Positions 35,556 through 44,958 of a stretch of 64,000 bases of DNA are shown here, piece after piece. Both the position numbers and the translations under genes were made by a program. Source of the DNA: Stenotrophomonas maltophilia. GTDB taxonomy: Bacteria; Pseudomonadota; Gammaproteobacteria; Xanthomonadales; Xanthomonadaceae. The stretch lies in NCBI RefSeq assembly GCF_002799245.1, contig NZ_NEQV01000005.1, forward strand, positions 372,001-436,000. The letters are read 5' to 3'. The notes below the pieces were generated by a model. That model was not told the DNA's origin. It did not search any database and saw nothing but the letters and a program-made list of their open reading frames with translations. Each line of letters opens with the position of its first letter. Position 1 is the first letter of the stretch.

Positions 35556-38174
35556 GTGCATCGCATTTCCTTCGTTGTCCGCCTGCTCCTGCTGCTGATC
35601 GCAGCGTCCGCGTTCCCGGCAACTGCAGCGCCGCTGCAGGCACAGTGGGAGTTCCGCATGCTGCCCGGCGACGCCGAGGGTGCGGCCCATCCAGGCCTGC
35701 AGCAATGGCGTGCGGCGAAGGTGCCGGGCAACGTGCACACCGACCTGCTGGCGCATGCATTGATCCGCGACCCGTACGTCGGAGCGCCCGAAGCCGAGCT
35801 GCAGTGGATCGGCCTGGCTGCCTGGGAGTACCGTGCCCGCTTCGACGTGGATGCGGCGACCCTGGGCAAGCCCCATGCCGAGCTGCGCTTCGACGGGCTG
35901 GACACCTATGCCGAAGTCAGCCTCAACGGCAAGCCGCTGCTGCGCGCGGACAACGCGCACCGCACCTGGCACGCGCGCGTGGACGGGCGCCTGCGGGCCA
36001 AGGGCAATGAACTGCAGATCGTCTTCCGTTCGCCGATCGGTACCCTGCTGCCGGGCGTGCAGGCGATGCCGCACAAGATCGCCGGCAACTATCCTTCGCC
36101 CTATGGGGATGAGCCCAAAGACGCGATGGTCGGCAACTTCGCGCGCAAGCCGGCCTACCACTTCGGCTGGGACTGGGGCCCGCGCTATGTCACCGCCGGC
36201 GTCTGGCGCGGGGTCGACCTGCAGGCCTGGGACGCGCACCGCCTGACCGATCTTGCCGTGCGCACCGATGCACTGGACGCCCGCCAGGCAAAACTGGCGG
36301 TGCTGCTGCAGGTGGAGCAGGGCAGCGCCGCCGGTTCTGCGGTGGTCAATGTCGATGTGCGCGATCCGCAGGGTCGCAGCGTGGCCCAGCAGCAGCGCAC
36401 GGTGCTGCTGAAGCCCGGCCAGAACAGTGTGGAACTGCCGATTGAACTGGTGGAGCCGAAGCGCTGGTGGCCGGTGGGCCATGGCGCACAGGACCGCTAT
36501 ACCGTGCGGGCTCGACTGGATGATGGTGCCGATGCAACGCTGGCGCGCGAGCAGCGCGTCGGCCTGCGCACGGTTGAACTGCGCCGCGAGGAGGACGGCA
36601 AGGGAGGGCAGGGCTTCGCCTTTGTCATCAACGGCGTGCCGATCTTCGCCAAGGGCGCCAACGTGATTCCTTTCGATGCCTTCCCTGCACGCGTTGATGC
36701 CGCGCGCCTGCGCCAGGTGCTGACTGCCGCGCGCGACGCCAACATGAACATGCTGCGCAACTGGGGTGGCGGCTACTACGAGGACGACGCGTTCTTCGAC
36801 ATCGCCGATGAGCTGGGCCTGCTGGTCTGGCAGGACTTCATGTTCGGCGGCGGCATGCAGCCGGGCTACGATCCGGCCTTCCGTGCCAGCGTGGTGGCCG
36901 AGGCGCGCGACAACGTGCGTCGGTTGCGCCACCACCCCAGCATCGTGCTGTGGTGCGGCAACAACGAGGAAGAAACCGCCTGGAAGGACTGGGGCCACGG
37001 CCGCGACCTGAAGGCTGCCGACCCGGCGTTTGCAGCGAAGGTCTGGCAGGGCTACGTCGACCTGTTCGGCAACGACCTGCGCCAGGTGGTGGCCAAGGAA
37101 GGGCTGGGCGTACCGTACTGGTCCAGCTCGCCCAGCAATGATCTGGATGAGAAGGCCAACGATTCCACCCGTGGCGACAAGCACTACTGGCAGGTCTGGG
37201 GCAATCCTGCGCTGCCGGTGCAGGCCTATCTGCGCGAGACCCCGCGCTTCATGTCCGAGTATGGGTTGCAGGCGTGGCCGTCGGTAGCGACGGTGGACCA
37301 GATCGCAACCCGTGCCGAGCAGCGCATCGACAGCCCGGTGATCCGCGCGCACCAGAAGTTCATGGCCGGCGAGGGCAACAGCCGCCTGCTGCACTACATC
37401 GAGCTGGGCTACGGCGCACCGAAGGACTTCGAGGACTTCGTCTACCTCAGCCAGGTGATGCAGGCCGATGGCATCGCGCTGGCGGCGCTGCATCATCGCG
37501 CCTCGCGGCCGTACACGATGGGCTCGTTGTATTGGCAGCTCAACGATGTCTGGCCGGGCGCCTCGTGGTCCAGCGTGGACTACTTCGGCCGCTGGAAAGC
37601 GCTGCACTATGCCGCGCGGCGCTTCTTCGCGCCGGTGACGGTGGCGGCGCTGCGCGACCAGGGCAGCACGCGGGTGCGCCTGATCAATGACGGCGCCGCG
37701 CTGGATGCACGATGGCGGCTGCGGGTGATCGACATGGACGGCAAGGTGCTGCGCCGGCGCGAGGAAGCGGTGACGTTGACGGCCGAGGGCGTCACCTCGA
37801 TCGGTGATTTCCGCGATGCCGAGTTGCTGGCCGGTGCCGATCCGAAGCACACGGTGGCGGTGTTCGAGTTGCTGCAGGATGGCAATGTCAGTGCGCGCCA
37901 GGTGGTCGGTTTCGTCGAGGCAAGGGGCCAGGTGTTGCCACGGCAGAAGCTGAAGGCCACGCTGTCCATCCAGGGCGACCACTACCGTCTGCGCCTGGAG
38001 AGCGCGGCGTATGTGCGCGCGGCGTGGATCGATTTCGGTGCGCTGGATGTGCAGGTCGAAGACAACCTGCTGGACCTGCTGCCGGGCGAAACCCGCGATA
38101 TCGCGGTGCGTGGCCCGGTGGACCTGGCGACGCTGCGCGAAGCGCTGAAGGTCAGAACCCTCAACGATCGTTGA
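35556..38174 (+). CDS. GH2 family beta-mannosidase, exported
   Basis: 872 residues. Start GTG 35556 with AGGAG eight bases upstream and signal peptide VHRISFVVRLLLLLIAASAFPATA. GH2 sandwich, Ig-like and TIM-barrel domains follow; the acid/base glutamate is E471 in WCGNNEEE and the nucleophile E568 in MSEYGLQAWPS, both as in GH2 beta-mannosidases. It removes the beta-1,4-linked mannose from mannosides, such as the N-glycan core Man-GlcNAc. Last gene of the mannoside cluster; a perfect inverted repeat follows. Confidence 0.93.
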   Translation: MHRISFVVRLLLLLIAASAFPATAAPLQAQWEFRMLPGDAEGAAHPGLQQWRAAKVPGNVHTDLLAHALIRDPYVGAPEAELQWIGLAAWEYRARFDVDAATLGKPHAELRFDGLDTYAEVSLNGKPLLRADNAHRTWHARVDGRLRAKGNELQIVFRSPIGTLLPGVQAMPHKIAGNYPSPYGDEPKDAMVGNFARKPAYHFGWDWGPRYVTAGVWRGVDLQAWDAHRLTDLAVRTDALDARQAKLAVLLQVEQGSAAGSAVVNVDVRDPQGRSVAQQQRTVLLKPGQNSVELPIELVEPKRWWPVGHGAQDRYTVRARLDDGADATLAREQRVGLRTVELRREEDGKGGQGFAFVINGVPIFAKGANVIPFDAFPARVDAARLRQVLTAARDANMNMLRNWGGGYYEDDAFFDIADELGLLVWQDFMFGGGMQPGYDPAFRASVVAEARDNVRRLRHHPSIVLWCGNNEEETAWKDWGHGRDLKAADPAFAAKVWQGYVDLFGNDLRQVVAKEGLGVPYWSSSPSNDLDEKANDSTRGDKHYWQVWGNPALPVQAYLRETPRFMSEYGLQAWPSVATVDQIATRAEQRIDSPVIRAHQKFMAGEGNSRLLHYIELGYGAPKDFEDFVYLSQVMQADGIALAALHHRASRPYTMGSLYWQLNDVWPGASWSSVDYFGRWKALHYAARRFFAPVTVAALRDQGSTRVRLINDGAALDARWRLRVIDMDGKVLRRREEAVTLTAEGVTSIGDFRDAELLAGADPKHTVAVFELLQDGNVSARQVVGFVEARGQVLPRQKLKATLSIQGDHYRLRLESAAYVRAAWIDFGALDVQVEDNLLDLLPGETRDIAVRGPVDLATLREALKVRTLNDR

Positions 38175-38178
38175 GACA

Positions 38179-38256
38179 AAAAAGGGGACGGAGGGGATTA
38201 AGTCGTTTGTGGCACACATGCGCCACAAACGACTTAATCCCCTCCGTCCCCTTTTT
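38179..38256. repeat. Perfect 35-bp-arm inverted repeat
   Basis: Arms of 35 bp (38179-38213 and 38222-38256), starting AAAAAGGGGACGGAGGGGAT, with an 8-base loop. It lies between the convergent beta-mannosidase and mtnC genes and ends in TTTTT on both strands, so it can act as a two-way terminator. Its length and perfection exceed a normal terminator and suggest a mobile palindrome. Confidence 0.92.
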
Positions 38257-38261
38257 CTTGC

Positions 38262-38957
38262 TTACAGCTTGATCTGCTGGAAGTTCTCGACCCGCTCGTG
38301 GCCGTTGGCGGCCTGGCCGGTACGCGGCATCGGGTAATCATCCAGGCGGTCGATCAGGCGGGTCTGCAGGCCGGCTTCGCGCGCGGCATCCAGCTCTTCC
38401 ACCACATCGGACAGGAACAGGATCTCGCCCGCCGGCACGCCGATGGCCTGCACGATGCGGCGGTAGCTGCCGGCCTCGCGCTTGCCACCGATTTCGGTAT
38501 CGAACCAGCCGGACACCAGCGGGCTGAGGTCACCGGCGTCGCTGAAGCCGAAGAACAGCTTCTGTGCCGGCACCGAGCCGGAAGAGTACACGTAGAGCGG
38601 CAGGCCGGAGGCGTGCCAGCCGTTCAGCACCGGCGCCACTTCCGGGTAGAAGTGCGCGGTGTAATCGCCGCGACGGTAACCTTCATCCCAGATCAGGCCC
38701 TGCAGCGCCTTCAGTGCGGTGTGCTTGCGGTCCTGGTCGATCCAGCCCTGCAGCGTCTCGGCCACCAGGCTGTCCTGGCAGGCGCCGCCGATCTCGGTAG
38801 CCACCGCATCCAGCCAGCGGCGGACCTCCGGCTGCTGGCCGTGTTCGGCGACGAACGCGGGCAGTGCCTTGCGGGCATAGGGGAACAGCACGTTCTTGAC
38901 GAACGAGATGCTGCTGGTGGTGCCTTCGATATCGGTCAGGATGACGCGGGGCTGCAT
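38262..38957 (-). CDS. mtnC: Enolase-phosphatase E1 (acireductone synthase)
   Basis: HAD enzyme of methionine salvage, converting 2,3-diketo-5-methylthiopentyl-1-phosphate to acireductone in two steps. 231 residues; nucleophile motif [16 protein letters not shown] (the DxEGTT form is specific to E1), [12 protein letters not shown], and [12 protein letters not shown]. Third gene of the mtnB-mtnD-mtnC operon; it starts three bases after the mtnD stop. Confidence 0.95.
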   Translation of the reverse strand: MQPRVILTDIEGTTSSISFVKNVLFPYARKALPAFVAEHGQQPEVRRWLDAVATEIGGACQDSLVAETLQGWIDQDRKHTALKALQGLIWDEGYRRGDYTAHFYPEVAPVLNGWHASGLPLYVYSSGSVPAQKLFFGFSDAGDLSPLVSGWFDTEIGGKREAGSYRRIVQAIGVPAGEILFLSDVVEELDAAREAGLQTRLIDRLDDYPMPRTGQAANGHERVENFQQIKL

Positions 38958-38960
38958 GGA

Positions 38961-39518
38961 TCAGGATGCCTGGGTAGGTACGTAACGGGGGAACTTCTGC
39001 GCGATGTCGGTGCCGGTGAAGTGGCCGACCCAGCCATCCGGCTCGGTGAAGAAGCGGATCGCCACGAAGCTCGGCTCATCGCCCATGTCGAACCAGTGGG
39101 TAGTGCCATCGGGCACGGCGATGAGATCGTCCTTCACGCATTCGATCTCATAGACCTTGTCACCCACGTGCAGGGTGAACAGGCCGGAACCTGCGACGAA
39201 GAAGCGCACCTCGTCTTCCTTGTGGAAGTGCTCGTCGAGGAACTTCTTCCGCAGCTCGGCGCGGTTCGGGTTGTCCGGGGCGATCGAGGCCACGTCCACG
39301 CTCTTGAAGCCGCGCTCGGCGACCAGCCGATCGATGTCCGCGCGGTAGGCGGCGAACACCTCGTCCTGGCTGGCGCCGGGTGCGACCGGTGCGGTGGCCT
39401 GCCAGCGCTCGAAGGTGACGCCGATGTTCTGCAGTTCGGCAGCGATGATCGCGCCGTCCTGGGTGTCCAGCAGTGGCGAATCGGGGCGGGTGTCGTCGTA
39501 GATGCGCAGTCGGCTCAT
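38961..39518 (-). CDS. mtnD: Acireductone dioxygenase
   Basis: Cupin of 185 residues oxidising acireductone to the methionine precursor 2-keto-4-methylthiobutyrate (Fe form) or to CO and methylthiopropionate (Ni form). Metal ligands are visible: H97, H99, E103 (EHFHKEDE) and H141 (GTTHWFD). The ATG at 39518 gives MSRLRIYDD, the usual family start; the frame upstream is open but runs toward mtnB. Confidence 0.95.
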   Translation of the reverse strand: MSRLRIYDDTRPDSPLLDTQDGAIIAAELQNIGVTFERWQATAPVAPGASQDEVFAAYRADIDRLVAERGFKSVDVASIAPDNPNRAELRKKFLDEHFHKEDEVRFFVAGSGLFTLHVGDKVYEIECVKDDLIAVPDGTTHWFDMGDEPSFVAIRFFTEPDGWVGHFTGTDIAQKFPRYVPTQAS

Positions 39519-39609
39519 GGCGGCAGCTTGAACGTCTCGGGGGGAAGACAGGGTATCAGGGTGGGGACGGGGTGCAGATTCCGGATCGGCATCTGCACCT
39601 GCGGCGGGT

Positions 39610-40251
39610 TCAGCCGCGCAGCCTGCGCAGTTCCAGCTCGCAGTGGAACAGGAATTCGAATGCTTCCAGGTGGCGGCGGGCCTCGGCCATGTCGCGGCCC
39701 CAGGCATACAGGCCGTGGCCGTCGATCAGGTAGCCCCAGAGCGGCTGGCGGTCGAGCAGGTCGTCGACCTGCGCCGAGAGCACGTTCATGTCCTGGGTGT
39801 TGGCGAACACCGGCACGTCGATGGCCATTTCGTGGGTGCTGTTGCCGGCGAAGGCCTTCAGCAGCTCGTAGCCTTCCAGGCGGATATGGCCCTGCGGCGC
39901 GTACAGGCGCGAGGCGATGGTCTGCACCGGCGAGTGGGTATGCAGCACGCAGCCCACTTCCGGGAAGCGGCGGTACAGCTGGGTGTGCAGCAGGGTTTCG
40001 GCGGACGGGCGCAGCGGGCGGCCAACGGCCTTGCCGTCGAAGTCCACCACCATGATGTCGTCCTCGATCAGGCGGCCCTTGTCCTTGCCCGAGACGGTGA
40101 TCGCCGCATGGCGGTCATCCAGGCGATGGGAGAAGTTGCTGCTGGTGGCCGGGGTCCAGCCGGCATGGGCCAGTTCGCGGACGTTGTCGATCAGCAGCTG
40201 GGCCAGTTCGCTCAGGCGCGCGGTGTCGTAGGGAAAGGTGGGGGCGTTCAT
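39610..40251 (-). CDS. mtnB: Methylthioribulose-1-phosphate dehydratase
   Basis: Zinc class-II aldolase-like enzyme, 213 residues. Active-site features: [12 protein letters not shown], the zinc histidines in [10 protein letters not shown] and the C-terminal [11 protein letters not shown]. Start ATG 40251 (MNAPTFPYD) is preferred over the longer frame. First gene of the methionine salvage operon; 91 bases separate it from mtnD. Confidence 0.93.
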   Translation of the reverse strand: MNAPTFPYDTARLSELAQLLIDNVRELAHAGWTPATSSNFSHRLDDRHAAITVSGKDKGRLIEDDIMVVDFDGKAVGRPLRPSAETLLHTQLYRRFPEVGCVLHTHSPVQTIASRLYAPQGHIRLEGYELLKAFAGNSTHEMAIDVPVFANTQDMNVLSAQVDDLLDRQPLWGYLIDGHGLYAWGRDMAEARRHLEAFEFLFHCELELRRLRG

Positions 40252-40412
40252 GGAGGCGATTTTACTGGATTCGGCCAACGGCTGAGACCCTCGTGGCTGG
40301 TTGATTGCAACGACCGGGTTCCGGGATCTGGCCGGGCGGGTTCCGTGCGCGCCAGCCACGGACGGAGTGAAGAAGGAAAGGCAGAAGCGGGTCGCGGCGC
40401 TACGCTTGCTCG

Positions 40413-40436
40413 GAGCCGAGCATGGCTCGGCTCTAC
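40413..40436. repeat. Single SMAG palindrome
   Basis: GAGCCGAGCATGGCTCGGCT followed by CTAC. In the 444-base gap between mtnB and the permease only this palindrome and composite element C are visible; no gene seen. Confidence 0.75.
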
Positions 40437-40480
40437 AAAGAATTCATCGACCGGAGAAAATTCATTCCCCGGACGAATTC

Positions 40481-40682
40481 ATCCACGCATGGCGTGGATC
40501 TACCGTGTCAGCGGTGGGGCGGCATGGGTTCGAGGGAGTGTCCGCGGCATGGATGCCGCGGCCAAGGCTGCAGGGATGGATTCACGGCGTCCCCCGCGAA
40601 CCCATGCCTCCCCGCCAAACCCACAGCCCCGCTGTTGCCGTTGCTCCGGCTTCAAAGGCGGGTGCAGGGCCGCAGGCCCTGC
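40481..40682. repeat. Composite palindromic element, copy C
   Basis: Same order as copy B: SMAG-like hairpin ATCCACGC/GCGTGGAT ending CTAC (40481-40503); imperfect long inverted repeat (arms about 40513-40536 and 40591-40616) around hairpin CCGCGGCATGGATGCCGCGG (40542-40561) and core CAGGGATGGATTCACGGCGT; and terminal hairpin GCAGGGCC-GCA-GGCCCTGC (40664-40682). It ends 13 bases from the permease stop. Confidence 0.8.
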
Positions 40683-40695
40683 AATGCAAAAAACC

Positions 40696-42123
40696 TCACT
40701 TACCCCGCAGGCGGCTGTGCTTGAAGCCGTAGCAGAAATAGATCACGAAGCCGACGAAGGTCCACACACCCATCAGCATCCAGTTGTGCATCGTCATCGC
40801 CGACAGCAGCGCCAGGCAGCTCAACACGCCCAGGCTGCAGATCAGCCATGCCATCGGCATGCGGAACGGCCGCGGCAGGTCCGGCTGGGTACGGCGCAGG
40901 ATCAGCACGCCGGCGCACACGGCGGCAAAGGCGATCAGCGTACCCATCGAGGTCAGCTCGCCGAGGATGTCCAGCGGGAACAGCGCCGCCAGCAGCGCGA
41001 TGCCGATGCCGGTGATCACGGTATTGATGTGCGGGGTGCGGTACTTCGGGTGGATCTTGGTGAACACCGGCGGCAGCAGGCCGTCGCGACCCATGATCAT
41101 GAAGATGCGCGGCTGGCCGATGATCATCACCAGCACCACCGACGAAAGGCCGACCAGTGCGCCGACCTCGACCACCCAGCGCAGCCAGCCCAGCTGCGGA
41201 TGCGCGGCCACTGCGGTCACCACGGGCTCATCGGTGCCGAGCAGCTGGTAGGGCACCAGGCCGGTCATCACCGCGGCCATCGCGATGTACAGCACGGTGC
41301 AGACCACCAGCGACAGCATCATGCCGATCGGCATGTCACGCTGCGGGTTCTTCGACTCCTGCGCCGCCACCGACACCGCCTCGAAGCCGATGTAGGCGAA
41401 GAACACCATCGCCGCGCCACGCAGCACGCCTTCCATGCCGTACTTGCCGGGGCCTTCATTGGCCGGGATGAACGGGGTCCAGTTGCTGGTGTCGACGTAC
41501 TTCCAGCCGACCACGATGACCAGCACGATCAGGCCGGTCTTCAGTACCACCATCGCCATGTTCATTGCCGAGGACTTGCTGATGCCGACGTAGCACAGCC
41601 AGGTCAGCAGCAGCACCAGTGCGGCGGCCGGCAGGTTGGCGATGGCGCCGGTGGGGCGCAGCTGCGCGTCCAGTGGCGCACTGACCAGCGCCGCTGGCAG
41701 ATGGATGTCGAACTGGCTGAGCAGGCTGAGGAAGTAGCCGGTCCAGCTGACCGCGACCGCCGAAGCGGAGACGCCGTATTCGAGCACCAGCATCCAGCCG
41801 ATGAACCAGGCGGAGAGCTCGCCGAAGGTGGCGTAGGTGTAGGTGTAGGCGCTGCCGGAAACCGGCACCATCGAGGCGAACTCGGCGTAGGCCAGCGCGC
41901 AGAAGGCGCAGCAGATGGCAGCCAGCACGAAGGACAGCATGATCGCCGGGCCGGCGTGGTTGGCGGCGGCCTGGCCGGTGATGACGAAAATGCCGCCGCC
42001 GATCACTGCGCCAATACCCAGGGCGGTGAGGCCCCAGGGGCCAAGGTGGCGGCGCAGGCTCAGGCCGTTGGCGTCTTCATGGGCGGCATGCGGGTGCTTG
42101 GTGGCCCACAGTTGCTTGAACAT
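40696..42123 (-). CDS. APC-superfamily amino acid permease (cationic amino acid transporter type), copy 1
   Basis: 475 residues with about 12 membrane helices. The first helix GIGAVIGGGIFVITGQAAANHAGPA supplies the unwound substrate-binding segment; FAYIGFEAVSVAAQESKNPQRDMP and GQPRIFMIMGRDGLLPPVFTKIHP are family landmarks. Closely related to the gene upstream (42206-43681). Substrate not predictable beyond amino acid. Confidence 0.87.
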   Translation of the reverse strand: MFKQLWATKHPHAAHEDANGLSLRRHLGPWGLTALGIGAVIGGGIFVITGQAAANHAGPAIMLSFVLAAICCAFCALAYAEFASMVPVSGSAYTYTYATFGELSAWFIGWMLVLEYGVSASAVAVSWTGYFLSLLSQFDIHLPAALVSAPLDAQLRPTGAIANLPAAALVLLLTWLCYVGISKSSAMNMAMVVLKTGLIVLVIVVGWKYVDTSNWTPFIPANEGPGKYGMEGVLRGAAMVFFAYIGFEAVSVAAQESKNPQRDMPIGMMLSLVVCTVLYIAMAAVMTGLVPYQLLGTDEPVVTAVAAHPQLGWLRWVVEVGALVGLSSVVLVMIIGQPRIFMIMGRDGLLPPVFTKIHPKYRTPHINTVITGIGIALLAALFPLDILGELTSMGTLIAFAAVCAGVLILRRTQPDLPRPFRMPMAWLICSLGVLSCLALLSAMTMHNWMLMGVWTFVGFVIYFCYGFKHSRLRGK

Positions 42124-42172
42124 GTGTGGTGGTCTTGTCGAAGCGCGCCATGACCGGCGCGCGGGGAAAACG

Positions 42173-42199
42173 GACGGGCCGGCGCGAGGCCGGCCCGTA
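42173..42199 (-). terminator. GC-rich hairpin between the two permease genes
   Basis: Stem GACGGGCCGG / GGCCGGCCCG around CGCGA in the 82-base gap, no T tract. It may act as an attenuator or processing site between the tandem genes. Confidence 0.4.
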
Positions 42200-42205
42200 G
42201 GCGGA

Positions 42206-43681
42206 TCAGGGCGACTTGGCGAGCTTGCTGTTGCGGATGCCGTAGCCCAGGTAGATCAGCAGGCCGAGCAGGGTCCAGCCGACGAACAGGTGCCAGTGCA
42301 CCACGAACGCCTGCCAGAACAGGAACAGGCAGGTGGCCGCGCCCAGCGGGCAGATGATCCACACCATCGGCACGCGGAACGGGCGGTGCAGGTCGGGCTT
42401 GGAATAGCGCAGCACCAGCACGCCGATGCAGACGGTGGCGAAGGCCAGCAGGGTGCCCATCGAGACCAGTTCGCCCAGCACGTTCAGCGGCACCAGGCCG
42501 GCCAGCGCAGCGGCGATCACGCCGACCACGATGGTGGCGACGTACGGGGTGCGGAAGCGCGCGTGGACCTTGCCGAAGAACTTCGGCAGCAGGCCGTCAC
42601 GGGAGATGGTGTAGGCGATGCGGGTCTGGCCCATCATCATCACCAGCACCACCGAGGACAGGCCGGCAATGGCGCCGATTTCCACGAACGTCTTCAGCCA
42701 GGCAAGGGTCGGGTAGGGTTCCAGTGCGGTGGCCACCGGCTTGTCGGTGCCCAGCAGGTGGTACGGCATCATGCCGGTCAGCACCGCACAGACGATGATG
42801 TAGACGATGGTGCACACCGCCAGCGAGCCGAGCAGGCCGATCGGCATGTTGCGCTGCGGGTCCTTGGTTTCGCCGGCGGCGGTGGAGACCGCATCGAAGC
42901 CGATGTAGGCGAAGAACACGATGGTGGCCGCGCGGAACACGCCGCTCCAGCCGAACTCACCCGGCACGCCGGTGTTTTCCGGGATGAACGGGTGCCAGTT
43001 GGCCGGGTCGATGTGGGCCGCGCCGATGCCGATGAACAGGCAGATGACGGTGACCTTGATCGCCACGATGATCGCGTTGACGAAGGCCGACTGGGTCACG
43101 CCCACGTACAGCAGGCCGGACACCGCCGCCACGATCAGCACCGCCGGCAGGTTGAACAGCTTGCCGGAGGAGACGAACTCGCTGCCGGTCCAGGCGATGG
43201 GCGCGGCGCTGAGCAGGTCCGGGAAGGGCATGTGCAGCGTGGTGGTGATGAAGCTGATCAGGTAGGCCGACCAGCCCACCGCGACCGAGGCCGAGGCGAA
43301 CAGGTACTCCAGCACCAGGCACCAGCCGATGAACCAGGCCATGCCTTCGCCGAGGGTGGCGTAGGAGTAGGAGTAGGCACTGCCGGAGACCGGCATCATC
43401 GCTGCGAACTCGGCGTAGCACAGGCCCGCCAGGGCGCAGGCGAAACCGGCGATCACGAACGACAGCATCACTGCCGGGCCGGCGTGGTTGGCTGCGGCCT
43501 GGCCGGTCAGCACGAAGATACCTGCGCCGATCACCGCACCCACGCCCAGCAGGATGAGGTGTTTAGCCGTGAGGGTCCGTTTCAACGTGGCTTCGCCGTC
43601 CAGGCTGCCTTCGATGGGTTCGCCGGCATCGACGTGCCCGGCCGGCTCGACCGGCTTGACCCTCAACAGAGCTTTCAGCAT
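42206..43681 (-). CDS. APC-superfamily amino acid permease (cationic amino acid transporter type), copy 2
   Basis: 491 residues, about 12 helices. GVGAVIGAGIFVLTGQAAANHAGPA, VSGSAYSYSYATLGEGMAWFIG and FAYIGFDAVSTAAGETKDPQRNMP parallel the downstream copy almost segment for segment, so the pair arose by tandem duplication. The N-terminal cytoplasmic tail is about 35 residues. Divergent from the Nudix gene with 132 bases between starts. Confidence 0.88.
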   Translation of the reverse strand: MLKALLRVKPVEPAGHVDAGEPIEGSLDGEATLKRTLTAKHLILLGVGAVIGAGIFVLTGQAAANHAGPAVMLSFVIAGFACALAGLCYAEFAAMMPVSGSAYSYSYATLGEGMAWFIGWCLVLEYLFASASVAVGWSAYLISFITTTLHMPFPDLLSAAPIAWTGSEFVSSGKLFNLPAVLIVAAVSGLLYVGVTQSAFVNAIIVAIKVTVICLFIGIGAAHIDPANWHPFIPENTGVPGEFGWSGVFRAATIVFFAYIGFDAVSTAAGETKDPQRNMPIGLLGSLAVCTIVYIIVCAVLTGMMPYHLLGTDKPVATALEPYPTLAWLKTFVEIGAIAGLSSVVLVMMMGQTRIAYTISRDGLLPKFFGKVHARFRTPYVATIVVGVIAAALAGLVPLNVLGELVSMGTLLAFATVCIGVLVLRYSKPDLHRPFRVPMVWIICPLGAATCLFLFWQAFVVHWHLFVGWTLLGLLIYLGYGIRNSKLAKSP

Positions 43682-43813
43682 GCAGTACTTCCTAGTGATC
43701 GGATTGGGTGGGCGGTCGATACGTCGTCAACAGCCCTGAATGGTGAAGGCCGTGCGAACGGCCCGCTGTACCTTAGCAAAAGCTGAAGCCAACGCACAAG
43801 CACAATCGCAACA

Positions 43814-44428
43814 ATGAACGGCGATAATGAGCAGTATTTTTCCAGACCATCCCCATTCATGCACCAGACCGCCGAAACCCTTGCCGTGCTTGACGATCGC
43901 CTGCGTGGCCTGCTGCGGGACTACGCCTGCCGTGAGCCTGCCCACGACGCACTGGCTGCCGAATTCGGCACATTGCTGGACGATCCGGAAGATCCGTTCC
44001 GGCGTGAACGGCTGGCCGGCCACTTCACCGCCAGTTGCTGGCTGGTCAGCGCCGACGGCCAGCGCCTGCTGCTGACCCATCACCGCAAGCTCCAGCGCTG
44101 GCTGCAGCTGGGCGGTCACGCCGACGGCGACCGCGACCTGGCCCAGGTGGCATTGAAGGAAGCCGAGGAGGAGTCGGGCCTGAGCGGCCTGGTACTGGAA
44201 GACCCGGCCATCTTCGATCTGGACAAGCACTGGATTCCGGAGCGCAAGGATGTGCCCGGGCACTGGCACTACGACGTGCGTTTCGTGATCCGGGCACTGG
44301 GCGGCGAGGCCTTCGTGCTCAGCGAGGAGTCGCTTGACCTGGCCTGGCGGCCGGTGGCCGAGGTCGCGGCCGATCCGGAATCGGACGAATCGATGCAGCG
44401 CATGGCGCGCCGCTGGTTGGCGCGCTAG
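43814..44428 (+). CDS. Nudix hydrolase
   Basis: 204 residues. The Nudix box is GGHADGDRDLAQVALKEAEEESGL: the KEAEEESG metal-binding half is intact, while the upstream glutamate of the consensus is Arg, as in the GGHADGD subgroup. It hydrolyses some nucleoside-diphosphate-linked compound; substrate unknown. ATG 43814 is used, but ATG 43859 (MHQTAET) is possible and neither has a clear Shine-Dalgarno. Confidence 0.85.
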   Translation: MNGDNEQYFSRPSPFMHQTAETLAVLDDRLRGLLRDYACREPAHDALAAEFGTLLDDPEDPFRRERLAGHFTASCWLVSADGQRLLLTHHRKLQRWLQLGGHADGDRDLAQVALKEAEEESGLSGLVLEDPAIFDLDKHWIPERKDVPGHWHYDVRFVIRALGGEAFVLSEESLDLAWRPVAEVAADPESDESMQRMARRWLAR

Positions 44429-44434
44429 CAAGCT

Positions 44435-44946
44435 GTAGAGCCGAGCCGACGCTCGGCTCACTGCTGGCCGGAACAGCAGCCGAGCATGGGCTCGGCTCTA
44501 CACGAAGGCAGCGATGCATATCGCCCGGTAGATCCGCGCCATGCGCGGATGGCGCGATGCCTGTAGAGCCGAGCCGGCGCTCGGCTCGATGTTGGCTGGA
44601 ACAGCAGCCGAGCATGGGCTCGGCTCTACAAGAAGACAGCGATGCATATCGCCCGGTAGATCCGCGCCATGCGCGGATGGCGCGATGCCTGCAGAGCCGA
44701 GCCGACGCTCGGCTCACTGTTGGCCGGAACAGCAGCCGAGCATGGGCTCGGATCTACAGGAAGACAGCGATGCATATCGCCCAGTAGATCCGCGCCATGC
44801 GCGGATGGCGCGATGCCTGCAGAGCCGAGCCGACGCTCGGCTCACTGCTGGCCGGAACAGCAGCCGAGCATGGGCTCGGCTCTACAGGAAGGCAGCGATG
44901 CATATCGCCCGGTAGATCCGCGCCACGCGCGGATGGCGCGATGCCG
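44435..44946. repeat. Tandem array, 4 x 128 bp, of SMAG palindromes
   Basis: Units start at 44435, 44563, 44691 and 44819 with an exact 128-base period and few substitutions. Each unit holds an SMAG dimer (G(T/C)AGAGCCGAGCCGACGCTC to GAGCATGGGCTCGG) plus a third palindrome GTAGATCCGCGCCATGCGCG. It fills the gap between the convergent Nudix and serA genes; no gene is present in it. Confidence 0.93.
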
Positions 44947-44958
44947 GGAACATTCCGA

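Noticed and set aside
40301-40732. Open frame between mtnB and the permease
   Set aside because: It covers an SMAG palindrome and composite element C and overlaps the end of the permease; a repeat-derived frame.
44435-44946. Possible CRISPR array from regular repeats
   Set aside because: The whole 128-base unit repeats, there are no unique spacers of constant length, and no cas genes are present.
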